Translations under genes and position numbers: made by a program
Assembly (NCBI GenBank): GCA_933226995.1
Contig: CAKOFP010000264.1
Span: 1-7,965 of the forward strand
Direction: 5' to 3'
Source: Candidatus Nitrosopolaris rasttigaisensis
GTDB taxonomy: Archaea > Thermoproteota > Nitrososphaeria > Nitrososphaerales > Nitrososphaeraceae
DNA length: 7,965 nt
Notes under the pieces: model-generated
Told to the model about the DNA's origin: nothing
What the model saw: only the letters and a program-made list of their open reading frames with translations
Database searches by the model: none
Shown: positions 1 to 4,980 of the stretch, one piece after another
How positions within the stretch are numbered: the first letter of the stretch is position 1
Layout of the letters: the number at the start of each line of letters is the position of its first letter

Positions 1-1
1 A

Positions 2-277
2 CTACATAGGGAGTATTATTGGACAGATACAGCGACAAAGATATCGGCAATCCGCATAGAATTAATCGATCAGAAAACAACCACACTGAAGGTAGGAGAG
101 GAGTCAGAAAACAAGAATCTGCCTCATCCTGAAGCCTCTCGAGTCATTATTACAAGGAATGCGCAGAATAATGATCTTATCTTAGATTACTTCCAGGATG
201 ATAATCGATTAGCTCAGGAAATAATATCGGGACATACCATCGCAAGAGTATCGGTTGAATTTCCAATCGGACAATAA
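2..277 (+). CDS. 3' end of an unrecognised protein (start outside window)
   Basis: An open frame runs from the left edge to a TAA at 275-277, giving about 91 residues ending in 'VSVEFPIGQ'. No in-frame stop occurs before that, so the gene starts outside the window. The visible part is soluble, without membrane segments or cysteines, and alternates charged and beta-prone stretches (a 'SRVIITRNAQNNDLILDYF' segment, then 'HTIARVSVEF'), suggesting a mixed alpha/beta or beta-rich C-terminal domain. I do not recognise the family. The frame has sensible amino-acid composition and is followed by a T-rich stretch at about 300-320. The antisense frame over the same bases is most likely a shadow. Confidence 0.6.
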   Translation, partial: LHREYYWTDTATKISAIRIELIDQKTTTLKVGEESENKNLPHPEASRVIITRNAQNNDLILDYFQDDNRLAQEIISGHTIARVSVEFPIGQ

Positions 278-299
278 GAGAAAGTCTTGGATTTTGAAG

Positions 300-320
300 A
301 ATTATTTCCTGTCTTTTATT
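300..320 (+). terminator. possible T-rich archaeal terminator
   Basis: Runs of T (ATTATTTCC, CTTTTATT) lie 25-45 bases downstream of the stop codon at 277. Archaeal RNA polymerase commonly terminates at T-rich tracts without a hairpin. The tract is broken by other bases, so this is weak. Confidence 0.25.
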
Positions 321-405
321 CTGTATTATAGCTTTTGCAATCTCTTGATTGGCACAGATTTTAAATAATTTAACATCTAGCATATTCAGACGTGACTAGG
401 CATAC

Positions 406-448
406 CAGTGGGGGCATCGGTTTCCGTCCGTTATCTGCCCCCCCACTG
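406..448. repeat. GC-rich imperfect stem-loop
   Basis: CAGTGGGGGCA (406-416) can pair with TGCCCCCCCACTG (436-448) around a 19-base loop, with two extra bases on the 3' arm. It is the most GC-rich structure in an AT-rich neighbourhood and lies just beyond the stop codon of the minus-strand PLD scrap (451-567). It could terminate that transcript, fold as a small RNA, or mark the end of a mobile element. The sequence does not decide between these. Confidence 0.5.
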
Positions 449-450
449 CG

Positions 451-567
451 TTATTGCTCATCCATTAACACAAAACGCGAATGGAGTTTCGGGCCATAAT
501 AAACGGTGATTTGACCCTGCTTCCTCAGCCTATCTAAAATCAGGCGGGACTTTCTGTAAAAATTATA
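451..567 (-). pseudogene. C-terminal scrap of a PLD-like (HKD-type) domain protein
   Basis: On the minus strand a frame ending in TAA at 453-451 reads 'LDRLRKQGQITVYYGPKLHS' followed by RFVLMDEQ and stop. The LHSRFVLMD string fits an HxRxxxxD variant of the phospholipase-D HKD motif (HxKxxxxD). It follows a 'YYGPK' turn of the kind found before the motif in PLD-like domains of archaeal sensor and regulator proteins. Only about 38 residues look protein-like, and the frame stops immediately after the motif, where a real PLD domain would continue. Upstream the frame runs antisense into the gene at 594. No start codon with a promoter is visible. It is probably debris; the PLD assignment is inferred from the motif. 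Confidence 0.4.
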
Positions 568-571
568 TGTG
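561..571 (+). promoter_or_regulatory. TATA box for the gene at 594
   Basis: AATTATATGTG, preceded by an A-rich GTAAAA that could serve as a BRE, is centred about 28 bases upstream of the ATG at 594. That is the spacing expected for a leaderless archaeal transcript. It also argues against an ATG at 567 as the start, because that ATG lies inside the box. Confidence 0.5.
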
Positions 572-593
572 TATTCCTTCACAAGGTAACGCG

Positions 594-923
594 ATGAAGA
601 AAGACTGTATCATCTCAAAAATTGAAGCCTCTCAAGACGGAAGCCCTTACGTGTATGTCACATTTTCTGATCCAAATGATTACAAGTCAGGCGCCGAAAA
701 GCCTCTTGGTGCGAATATGACGGCATTTACTTCCCCAGAGGACATGATGAAGAATTTGCCAAAAGCCATGTCAAATATTTCCAAGGCCATGGGCGGAGCC
801 GGGCCACCGACGGATTCCCCTACGTTTAAAATCAGTATGAGGGAGTACGAGGATATGGCCATAAGAGTGGGCGATAAAATTACCCTAGAAATTAAGAAAT
901 CTGACAGTAGCAGTGGGAGATAG
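594..923 (+). CDS. small conserved archaeal protein, possibly Arcadin-1-like
   Basis: A 109-residue soluble protein starting MKKDCIISKIEASQDG and ending in a lysine/serine-rich tail (KITLEIKKSDSSSGR). I chose ATG 594 because a TATA box lies about 28 bases upstream. It opens with a beta-strand-rich half ('SPYVYVTFSDPNDY'), followed by a flexible Gly/Pro-rich stretch around residues 60-75 (MGGAGPPTDSP), then a C-terminal 'ISMREYEDMAIRVGDKITLE' block. Short proteins of this pattern are conserved in thaumarchaea. The overall form recalls Arcadin-1, a small partner of crenactin-type actins, but I cannot confirm that by eye. No actin gene is visible nearby. It appears complete and has its own promoter, so it is probably live. 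Confidence 0.6.
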   Translation: MKKDCIISKIEASQDGSPYVYVTFSDPNDYKSGAEKPLGANMTAFTSPEDMMKNLPKAMSNISKAMGGAGPPTDSPTFKISMREYEDMAIRVGDKITLEIKKSDSSSGR

Positions 924-960
924 TATCTTATCTGATAATAATCAAGTTGTATACTGTAGA

Positions 961-1146
961 ATGGATTCTACCTTTTTGATACTTTTTGGCGGTCTTGTTT
1001 TAGCAATTCTCTTTATTAGCTACTACCTTATACCCAACGTCATCTGCGAATCACTCAGAAAGAATATTTCGCAAGGCACGCCGCAGAATGCTCCATCAAC
1101 ACTTAATGACCCGGTAAACGGGATTTGTTCTGCCTTCGGTAAGTAG
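961..1146 (+). CDS. small single-pass membrane peptide
   Basis: A 61-residue ORF beginning MDSTFLILFGGLVLAILFIS: a hydrophobic segment of about 20 residues starts at residue 5 and is followed by a polar tail rich in Asn, Pro and Ser. The topology is that of a signal anchor or a lipoprotein-free signal peptide. The same frame is open back to a GTG at 913, overlapping the preceding gene, but ATG 961 places the hydrophobic stretch at the N-terminus. The stop at 1144-1146 falls where the downstream frame begins to read as a secreted BNR-like protein. It may therefore be the signal region of that protein cut off by a frameshift or deletion. Function unknown. Confidence 0.4.
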   Translation: MDSTFLILFGGLVLAILFISYYLIPNVICESLRKNISQGTPQNAPSTLNDPVNGICSAFGK

Positions 1147-1369
1147 TACATTTACAGCATTCAACAACACAAAAAAAGTAGAAGTCAAATCGGATTACAG
1201 AACCAGTGGTACGATAGATCGGAATACGGAAATCTCTGCCACTGGAAGTAATGTCTATGTTTCTTGGTGGACAAACAAAACAGGAGTATTAGTGCCAGTA
1301 TTCAGAGCCAGTAATGACAATGGAAATACGATTGCAAAAGCAATAATTCTGAATAGTACTATTCCTTAA
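1118..1369 (+). pseudogene. fragment of a secreted BNR/sialidase-like repeat protein
   Basis: Frame 2 is open from after the TAA at 1115-1117 to a TAA at 1367-1369 but has no usable start codon. It reads 'ATGSNVYVSWWTNKTGVLVP', then VFRASNDNGNTIAKAIILNST. The pattern GxNVYVxWW...FRASxDNGxTFxKxIxL is typical of BNR/sialidase-like beta-propeller blades in extracellular proteins of ammonia-oxidising archaea. Only about one blade is present, whereas such proteins normally have several. The usual 'SxDGGxTF' Asp-box is degenerate here (SNDNGNTI). The end is abrupt and overlaps the tail of the opposite-strand gene at 1359, which suggests a recombination junction. The preceding membrane peptide (961) may be the matching signal region. 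Confidence 0.55.
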
Positions 1370-1886
1370 GGATTGCCTCGAAGCAGTCTTTTAATTTTTT
1401 TATTCTTTCGTTTGCATAATTTCTACATTCCTCTAGATCAGTGATTTCTTTATCCCATTCCTGATTGTAATTCATATGTTTTATCAACGGGATACCCCCT
1501 GACCCAATGCCTACTCTCAATTCAGGATGATGCTGATCCATATATGCGGTCGCAAGAAATGCGCGTTTTGTGAAATCCTTCATTGTGATTGTATCAAAAG
1601 ATAATCCTGCACAAAATTTATCAGCCGTTTCAGCACCGCTACCGATCGCCTTATAAGGCCTTACTTTTTCGGGATTGTCACTAACATCAACGTGATATAA
1701 TTCTGAATTTTTCCCTTGATGGTTCGCTATTAATATCTCAAAAAAATAGTCCTCTTCACATAACAGCGCATTGAACCGCTTCACAGAACGAGCGGATTCG
1801 TCTACGAAATTTTCGGGAGTGTAGGGGTCAGTACTGCGTCTGATAACAACGTCACCTACGATATATTTTCTGAAAATATCAAGCAT
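1359..1886 (-). CDS. Ntn-hydrolase/proteasome-fold protein lacking its N-terminal catalytic part
   Basis: 175 residues from ATG 1886. The section 'YHVDVSDNPEKVRPYKAIGS' followed by GAETADKF, then TKRAFLATAYMD and VGIGSGGIPLI, matches the C-terminal half of proteasome beta/HslV-type Ntn hydrolases. There, 'AIGSG...A' follows a strand, and a helix leads into a 'VGxGxx' strand. The same frame is open upstream to 1931 and reads 'NGILIGYAGRASMLDIFRKY', which is the family's 'GILIGFAG' core. So the protein was longer, but the in-frame TAG at 1934-1932 removes the first ~50 residues, including the N-terminal Thr/Ser/Cys nucleophile strand. It is therefore unlikely to be an active peptidase. The C-terminal tail (KEITDLEECRNYANERIKKL) is an amphipathic helix. 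The gene is divergent from the RHH cassette, and its truncation point lies inside that cassette's operator region. It is probably a remnant, although the long open frame leaves a live non-catalytic protein possible. Confidence 0.6.
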   Translation of the reverse strand: MLDIFRKYIVGDVVIRRSTDPYTPENFVDESARSVKRFNALLCEEDYFFEILIANHQGKNSELYHVDVSDNPEKVRPYKAIGSGAETADKFCAGLSFDTITMKDFTKRAFLATAYMDQHHPELRVGIGSGGIPLIKHMNYNQEWDKEITDLEECRNYANERIKKLKDCFEAILKE

Positions 1887-1930
1887 ACTCGCTCTGCCCG
1901 CATATCCGATTAGAATACCATTAGATTGAT

Positions 1931-2011
1931 ACTATACTACTAGTGTTATAGCACTATGATTATTTAAATCTTTACCACTATCTATTTAGACTACTGGCGG
2001 TATAGTAGTAT
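1931..2011. promoter_or_regulatory. promoter and candidate operators of the RHH cassette
   Basis: This stretch upstream of ATG 2015 is packed with inverted repeats. ACTACT (1990-1995) pairs with AGTAGT (2004-2009) across 8 bases. ATACTACTA (1934-1942) is the reverse complement of TAGTAGTAT (2003-2011). GTGTTATAGCAC (1943-1954) is a near-perfect palindrome. TCTATTTAGA (1981-1990) is a TATA-like element about 29 bases before the ATG; TTATTTAAAT at 1960-1969 is an alternative further out. The ACTACT dyad would then cover the transcription start. Short dyads over the start site are typical autoregulatory operators of RHH repressors. Confidence 0.45.
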
Positions 2012-2014
2012 TAT

Positions 2015-2197
2015 ATGACACCTAGGAATGACATTAAGAGAGAAGCAACGTCAATTAAGATAGATCCACAGCTTTGGAAGCAAGCAAAGATTGAAGCTAT
2101 ACGCAATGACATGGAATTATCTGAATTAGTAGAACATGCTATAGAGAAGTGGATAGAGGATGAGGCTCACAAAAAAGTAAAGGGTGAAAGGAAATGA
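2015..2197 (+). CDS. ribbon-helix-helix (CopG/Arc-like) DNA-binding protein
   Basis: A 60-residue basic/acidic protein. Residues ~11-48 show the RHH signature: a polar beta strand ('ATSIKIDPQLW'), helix A (KQAKIEAIRNDM), a turn with 'ELS', and helix B ('ELVEHAIEKWIED'). The strand residues at alternate positions (T, I, I) would enter the major groove of operator DNA in the dimer. The charged C-terminal tail (HKKVKGERK) is short. It is the first gene of a cassette: its TGA overlaps the ATG of the next gene in an ATGA (2194-2197), implying translational coupling. Its promoter carries several dyads, so autorepression is likely. The fold is a confident call, the targets are unknown. Such proteins are common as antitoxins, plasmid copy regulators and viral regulators in archaea. 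Confidence 0.8.
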   Translation: MTPRNDIKREATSIKIDPQLWKQAKIEAIRNDMELSELVEHAIEKWIEDEAHKKVKGERK

Positions 2198-2658
2198 AAA
2201 AGACCCTGAAAGAATATTTTATAGAGATTAGTGCGCTCCGAAAGCAGTATAGGGATTGGCTTCGAGGAAGGATAGATAGTCTGGAAAAATCACCCCCTCA
2301 AATGGCCCTCGCGCTCGAAGTGTCTAAATCCGTATTAGCTGCAATTGATAGTGTGAGCGACGACTTATCATATAGAACGGAGATCTTAGCCGAGAGACAA
2401 GAGAAACGACAAGCTGAGATAGATCTTCTAAATGCCAATATCACAGCTCTAAGAGTCGCTTTATCTGATATTTCACGTAAAACGATGCAAACGAGGTCAT
2501 TCGAAGAAAGATTCAAGAAAATTGAAGAAAGGGAAGAGAAGACTAAAAGCTTACAAGAAAGCTTCGAGCGCTTTATAGAGAAAAAATCTGAAGAAATCAA
2601 AAAGCAGGACGAGAAGCGGCAACAGAATGCAGAGAAGAATCTGCCAGGAGTCACATGA
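2194..2658 (+). CDS. coiled-coil protein of unknown function, coupled to RHH gene
   Basis: 154 residues, almost entirely charged helix with no membrane segment, signal peptide or cysteine. Residues 1-30 ('EYFIEISALRKQYRDWLRGR') form a first helix. The stretch 'KSPPQMALALEVSK' breaks it. From about residue 55 to 145 heptad-like leucine/isoleucine spacing runs through 'EKRQAEIDLLNANITALRVA' and 'EERFKKIEEREEKTKSLQES', ending in a very basic/acidic tail. It resembles a structural or scaffolding coiled coil, not an enzyme. The ATG overlaps the RHH stop by 4 bases, so the two are made together. As partner of an RHH protein it could be a co-regulator, a partition/replication accessory or a virus/plasmid protein. 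I do not recognise a family. The antisense frame over it is a shadow. Confidence 0.7.
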   Translation: MKKTLKEYFIEISALRKQYRDWLRGRIDSLEKSPPQMALALEVSKSVLAAIDSVSDDLSYRTEILAERQEKRQAEIDLLNANITALRVALSDISRKTMQTRSFEERFKKIEEREEKTKSLQESFERFIEKKSEEIKKQDEKRQQNAEKNLPGVT

Positions 2659-2673
2659 TAAGTCACGGAATTA

Positions 2674-2904
2674 ATGGATGCTATGGAAAGGGTTGAAGAA
2701 TTACAATCAATGAATTATGAAATGCTGGATTATCTTAGAACACAGCTAGCATGGATATTGGAGTATTGTAAGAAGAATCGAATCCCTCTTCCTGACTTTG
2801 GTAAGGCGATGTTATTCTTCGACAGGTTTGGTAAAATTCTATCCGACGAGCGCATACAGTCTGCTAAAAACAATCCATCCGACGAAGAGGAGTACAGAAC
2901 CTAA
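2674..2904 (+). CDS. small helical protein, third gene of the RHH cassette
   Basis: 76 residues from ATG 2674; ATG 2683 (MERVEELQSMNYEM) is an equally good start. It follows the coiled-coil gene by 15 bases on the same strand. Its amphipathic helices contain an aromatic/hydrophobic core ('MLDYLRTQLAWILEYCKKNR'), a proline break (IPLPDFGKAML) and an acidic tail (NPSDEEEYRT). It has no membrane segment, metal-binding cluster or enzymatic motif. It could bind the coiled-coil partner. A run of T begins 25 bases after the stop, consistent with this being the last gene of the operon. Family unknown. Confidence 0.65.
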   Translation: MDAMERVEELQSMNYEMLDYLRTQLAWILEYCKKNRIPLPDFGKAMLFFDRFGKILSDERIQSAKNNPSDEEEYRT

Positions 2905-2913
2905 CTTAGCAAT

Positions 2914-2935
2914 CTTTATTTAATTCCCTTTTTTT
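2914..2935 (+). terminator. T-rich terminator of the RHH cassette
   Basis: CTTTATTTAATTCCC followed by seven T (2929-2935) lies just after the stop of the third cassette gene. Hairpin-free T tracts of this kind end archaeal transcripts. Confidence 0.5.
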
Positions 2936-3150
2936 GAAATGCCCAACTTTTACCCATTCTATGCGCTCTTGTAATTCTCAGCACTGACTACCCCAAATCA
3001 ATCGATATTAGCTTCTGATAAGATAGTCATCAATCAATAATAACTGTTCTTAATAGTCACGAAATGTCTTACCAATTAAAATGATAACAACATTCAAAAT
3101 CGCTGGTCAAAAAGCCATAAAGTTAGCCTAATGTGATAGCGTACCTAAAG

Positions 3151-3417
3151 TTATGATAATTTTTGGTCAATTGTGTCAAGTTTGATTTTGGATTGGTCAT
3201 ACTCTAAGGCTGCTTTTTCATTAGCTAGGTTGACCTCAACTTTACTTATACCAGGTAAATCCAATGCTTTAATCGTACGACCTGAATACCGCGAACCATC
3301 AGAACTCAAAACCCTGTATAAGTAAGGATGGTAAGGATCATATGACTCAAAATTTCTGGTACTATTCAAGACTAGTTTTTGGGTCGGTATTTTATGGTGA
3401 AAGTACGATTCAAACAT
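3151..3417 (-). pseudogene. decayed heavy-metal-associated (HMA) domain, metal ligands lost
   Basis: The 88-codon frame contains 'DLPGISKVEVNLANEKAALE' followed by YDQSKIKLDTI. This is the beta-alpha-beta core of HMA domains of copper chaperones and CopA-type ATPases (LPGVxxAxVNLAxxxAxVxYDP). In a working domain the preceding loop reads GMTCxxCxxTIEKAL. Here the corresponding stretch is 'GSRYSGRTIKAL', so both cysteines are gone. The frame stops right after 'DTIDQKLS', short of the last strand. The first ~40 residues ('FHHKIPTQKLVLNSTRNFES') do not look like part of an HMA protein. Together these signs point to a fragment fused by chance to other sequence and not to a functional metallochaperone. 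A live but metal-free protein is not excluded. Confidence 0.55.
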
Positions 3418-3551
3418 TTCAGTAAGATCTTTCGGGCGTATTATTTCTAATTAGAAAACCGGCCCCTAGTTTTGATAGGATTTTTTTAAATTTAATTTAT
3501 TTTTCTAAAGTACCTATGTGGTGGGTAGTTCTCACACAGCCCGATACCTCC

Positions 3552-3651
3552 GGTAACAGAGGGTAGCAGCCGAAATCAGATGGAAACATCGCGGTAACAA
3601 GATAGAAGACATTGGTAACAATAGGCAACAACCTGGTAACAGATGGAAACA
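3552..3651. repeat. helically phased array of GGNAACA heptamers
   Basis: Heptamers start at 3552, 3562, 3572, 3582, 3593, 3603, 3614, 3624, 3635 and 3645. GGTAACA is exact at 3552, 3593, 3614 and 3635; GGAAACA occurs at 3582 and 3645, GGCAACA at 3624 and GGTAGCA at 3562. The copies at 3572 and 3603 are degenerate. Steps are 10 or 11 bases throughout (mean 10.3), about one turn of B-DNA, so every copy faces the same side of the helix. The longer form CAGATGGAAACA occurs twice (3577-3588 and 3640-3651). All three plus-strand frames contain stops across it. It could be an iteron or regulatory protein-binding array. Confidence 0.65.
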
Positions 3652-3715
3652 GGGAAAAAGCTATCAATGAGTTCGTACAATATAATACAATACAATAATG
3701 GAGTGGTTATCAAAT

Positions 3716-3772
3716 ATGACTAGAGCCGAAAAAGAACAGTACGTCATTGGTCTAACGAGTTTTTGTTTATGA
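3716..3772 (+). pseudogene. truncated start of a thaumarchaeal HTH-like small protein
   Basis: ATG 3716 opens an 18-residue frame starting MTRAEKEQYVI and ending in TGA at 3770-3772. This N-terminus matches my recollection of a thaumarchaeal family of HTH-like proteins that begin MT(K/R)AE(R/K)E(K/Q)YVIQLY and continue into a helix-turn-helix. Here the match stops after about 11 residues and the frame runs into unrelated 'GLTSFCL'. It lies about 65 bases downstream of the phased array, and an ATATAATAC element (about 3680) sits about 35 bases before it. The promoter end of the gene may thus have survived while the body was lost at a breakpoint near 3750. The family name is from memory. Confidence 0.4.
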
Positions 3773-3927
3773 TTGGTTTTGGTTCAACCATTGGTTTATT
3801 ATTTTGATACCCTTATTTAGAGCTGACATTATTTCAATATGAAGTCTACAGCGGAAAGTAAAATACCTTAGAAGTGATTTGGACATGCCAGAGGTTCAAA
3901 AAGCGTTTCCGCGAACGTGAAAAACAT

Positions 3928-4818
3928 TTATCCACCATGATTTTCTAGTGACTTCCAAAGTAATATGGTTGCGTAACTCCTCCAAGGCTGCCATGCGGCA
4001 GAGTGTGCAATTAATTGCCGTTCAGTCTGGCGCTGACCCGGCATAGCTGCTTGTTGCATGCCGAGATCGCCAGCAGGAAAAGCATCAGGCCAATGCAGCA
4101 CGCGCATGCGCATGTATTCAGCTGTCCATGGTCCAATGCCTGGTATGGCCACGAGCTGTTCGTAAAAAAGTTGCGGGTCTCGTTCATCCAAATGCAATGC
4201 GCCCGATTGCACCATGTCGCCCAACATCCAGATTGTCGTCGCTCTTTTCAGCGGCATACCAATAGCCGCAATAGCTTCGGGCGAGCTGGCGGCAATATTG
4301 GTAGGCGTGACGCCAATGCGATCCACGAGACGTCGCATGGTTGTCGTCGCGCCAGCCACACTTACTTGCTGGCCTAAGATAACCCGCAGTAACAGTTCAA
4401 AATTATCCCAACAGCCAGGGACGCGCAGGACACTGTGACGGGCAATAAGCTGACGTAAAAAAAGGTCGCGCGACAACGCTGCTTCTATGACAAGCGGGTT
4501 TGCATCTAAATCGAACAAAGCGCGTGTTTTCCCCAAAACGGTATGTGACTGATGTGACAACTCGGCGGGGATCTGTAAGCTAAGACAATTTTTGGAAGGT
4601 ATGTTCGTGACTATAATTTCGCACCCATTCATAAGACGGTGGTATGCATCCTCGAACACCCATTCTTGTGGCGTGGCGCGGCTATGTAGAAATTGGAGCA
4701 ACGCAGTCCAGTTGAATGGCGGGCGGTAAGCGGTACTGAGTGTTATCGGTTTACAAGCTTGGAGAACGGGAATTTCTTTGCGCAGTCTCTCTGGTGTAAA
4801 ACCATATGCACGCCGCAT
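3928..4818 (-). CDS. alkA: DNA-3-methyladenine glycosylase II, from an Ada-AlkA-type fusion
   Basis: A 296-residue base-excision glycosylase that removes alkylated bases (3-methyladenine and others) from DNA. Residues 1-14 (MRRAYGFTPERLRK) are the last helix of an AraC-type HTH, as in bacterial Ada-AlkA fusions. Residues ~24-110 are the AlkA N-terminal domain ('TAYRPPFNWTALLQFL'). Residues ~130-170 hold 'RVPGCWDNFELLLRVILGQQ'. The helix-hairpin-helix is 'LVAIPGIGPWTAEYM' (222-236), followed by PDAFPAGDLG with the catalytic Asp at 251. The C-terminus 'WQPWRSYATILLWKSL' is canonical. The glycosylase part is complete, but nearly all of the Ada half is missing. An in-frame TAA lies about 25 bases upstream of the ATG and no TATA box is visible, so expression would depend on the upstream methyltransferase transcript. 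G+C is clearly above the neighbours (34 of 60 bases in 4201-4260, against 17 of 60 in 6181-6240), which with the bacterial architecture indicates transfer from bacteria, perhaps a gammaproteobacterium. Confidence 0.85.
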   Translation of the reverse strand: MRRAYGFTPERLRKEIPVLQACKPITLSTAYRPPFNWTALLQFLHSRATPQEWVFEDAYHRLMNGCEIIVTNIPSKNCLSLQIPAELSHQSHTVLGKTRALFDLDANPLVIEAALSRDLFLRQLIARHSVLRVPGCWDNFELLLRVILGQQVSVAGATTTMRRLVDRIGVTPTNIAASSPEAIAAIGMPLKRATTIWMLGDMVQSGALHLDERDPQLFYEQLVAIPGIGPWTAEYMRMRVLHWPDAFPAGDLGMQQAAMPGQRQTERQLIAHSAAWQPWRSYATILLWKSLENHGG

Positions 4819-4872
4819 GTTTATTGTGGGACAGCCGGCGTATTAAAGGCCGCTAGCGCATTATCACCTCTT

Positions 4873-4980
4873 GATGACAATAGATGGTCATATCATGTAG
4901 AAGTAACCGAAAGTGATGGTAGCGGAGTCGCTCAAACTAGACATAAAGTAAATATGGATAGGGATATTATGAAAAAATTT
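4873..4980 (+). pseudogene. plus-strand coding scrap between alkA and the oxygenase remnant
   Basis: The plus frame through 4873-4980 reads 'DDNRWSYHVEVTESDGSGVA' then QTRHKVNMDRDIMKKF. This is convincing protein sequence, with a beta-rich 'WSYHVEVTESDG' hairpin and a charged helix. It resembles short uncharacterised proteins with a WSYxVEVTxxDGS core, though I cannot name the family. Upstream the frame continues only as antisense of the alkA gene, with no start codon near the scrap. Downstream it runs antisense into the oxygenase remnant. Both ends coincide with the points where the flanking minus-strand genes lose homology (about 4820-4870 and about 4980), so it looks like a fragment pasted in during rearrangement. 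Confidence 0.4.

Larger units (their letters stand above)
3418..3927. other. 510-base stretch without an intact gene
   Basis: It holds an AT-rich block with a T7 and TTTAAATTTAATTTATTTTT (about 3480-3510), which could end plus-strand or start minus-strand transcription. It also holds TTTCTAATTAGAAAA, a short palindrome near 3445-3460, the helically spaced heptamer array (3552-3651), a tandem ATACA-rich run (3677-3696) and a truncated start of an HTH-like gene (3716-3772). From 3773 to 3927 I see nothing recognisable; a short open frame reads 'SDLDMPEVQKAFPRT' before a TGA but is too short to assign. Confidence 0.5.

Noticed and set aside
177..383. 68-codon minus-strand frame
   Set aside because: Its second half lies antisense to the partial gene at 2-277, there is no TATA box before the ATG, and a stop lies directly upstream. 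The first ~35 residues look mildly protein-like but are too little to call.
567..593. ATG 567 as the start of the Arcadin-like protein
   Set aside because: The ATG lies within the TATA box, so it could not be on the transcript. ATG 594 fits the spacing and the start of family-like sequence.
2298..2666. Minus-strand 122-codon frame over the coiled-coil gene
   Set aside because: Its Ser/Phe/Leu-rich composition is the antisense image of Glu/Lys-rich codons; the plus-strand frame has operon context and a 4-base start/stop overlap.
2936..3150. Possible coding scrap or RNA gene in the AT-rich gap
   Set aside because: I read both strands and found no family-like peptide, no tRNA-like cloverleaf and no notable repeat.
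3552..3651. CRISPR array
   Set aside because: The repeats are 7 bases with 3-4 base spacing, far too short for CRISPR repeats and spacers, and no cas gene is present.
4015..4438. Two plus-strand frames inside the AlkA gene
   Set aside because: They are antisense to a well-supported glycosylase and arise from its GC-rich codons; the His/Arg-rich composition is typical of shadow frames.
3928..4818. AlkA as a native archaeal gene starting at ATG 4818
   Set aside because: The first 14 residues are the end of an AraC-type HTH, which archaeal AlkA proteins lack. The gene is better explained as the tail of a transferred Ada-AlkA-type fusion.
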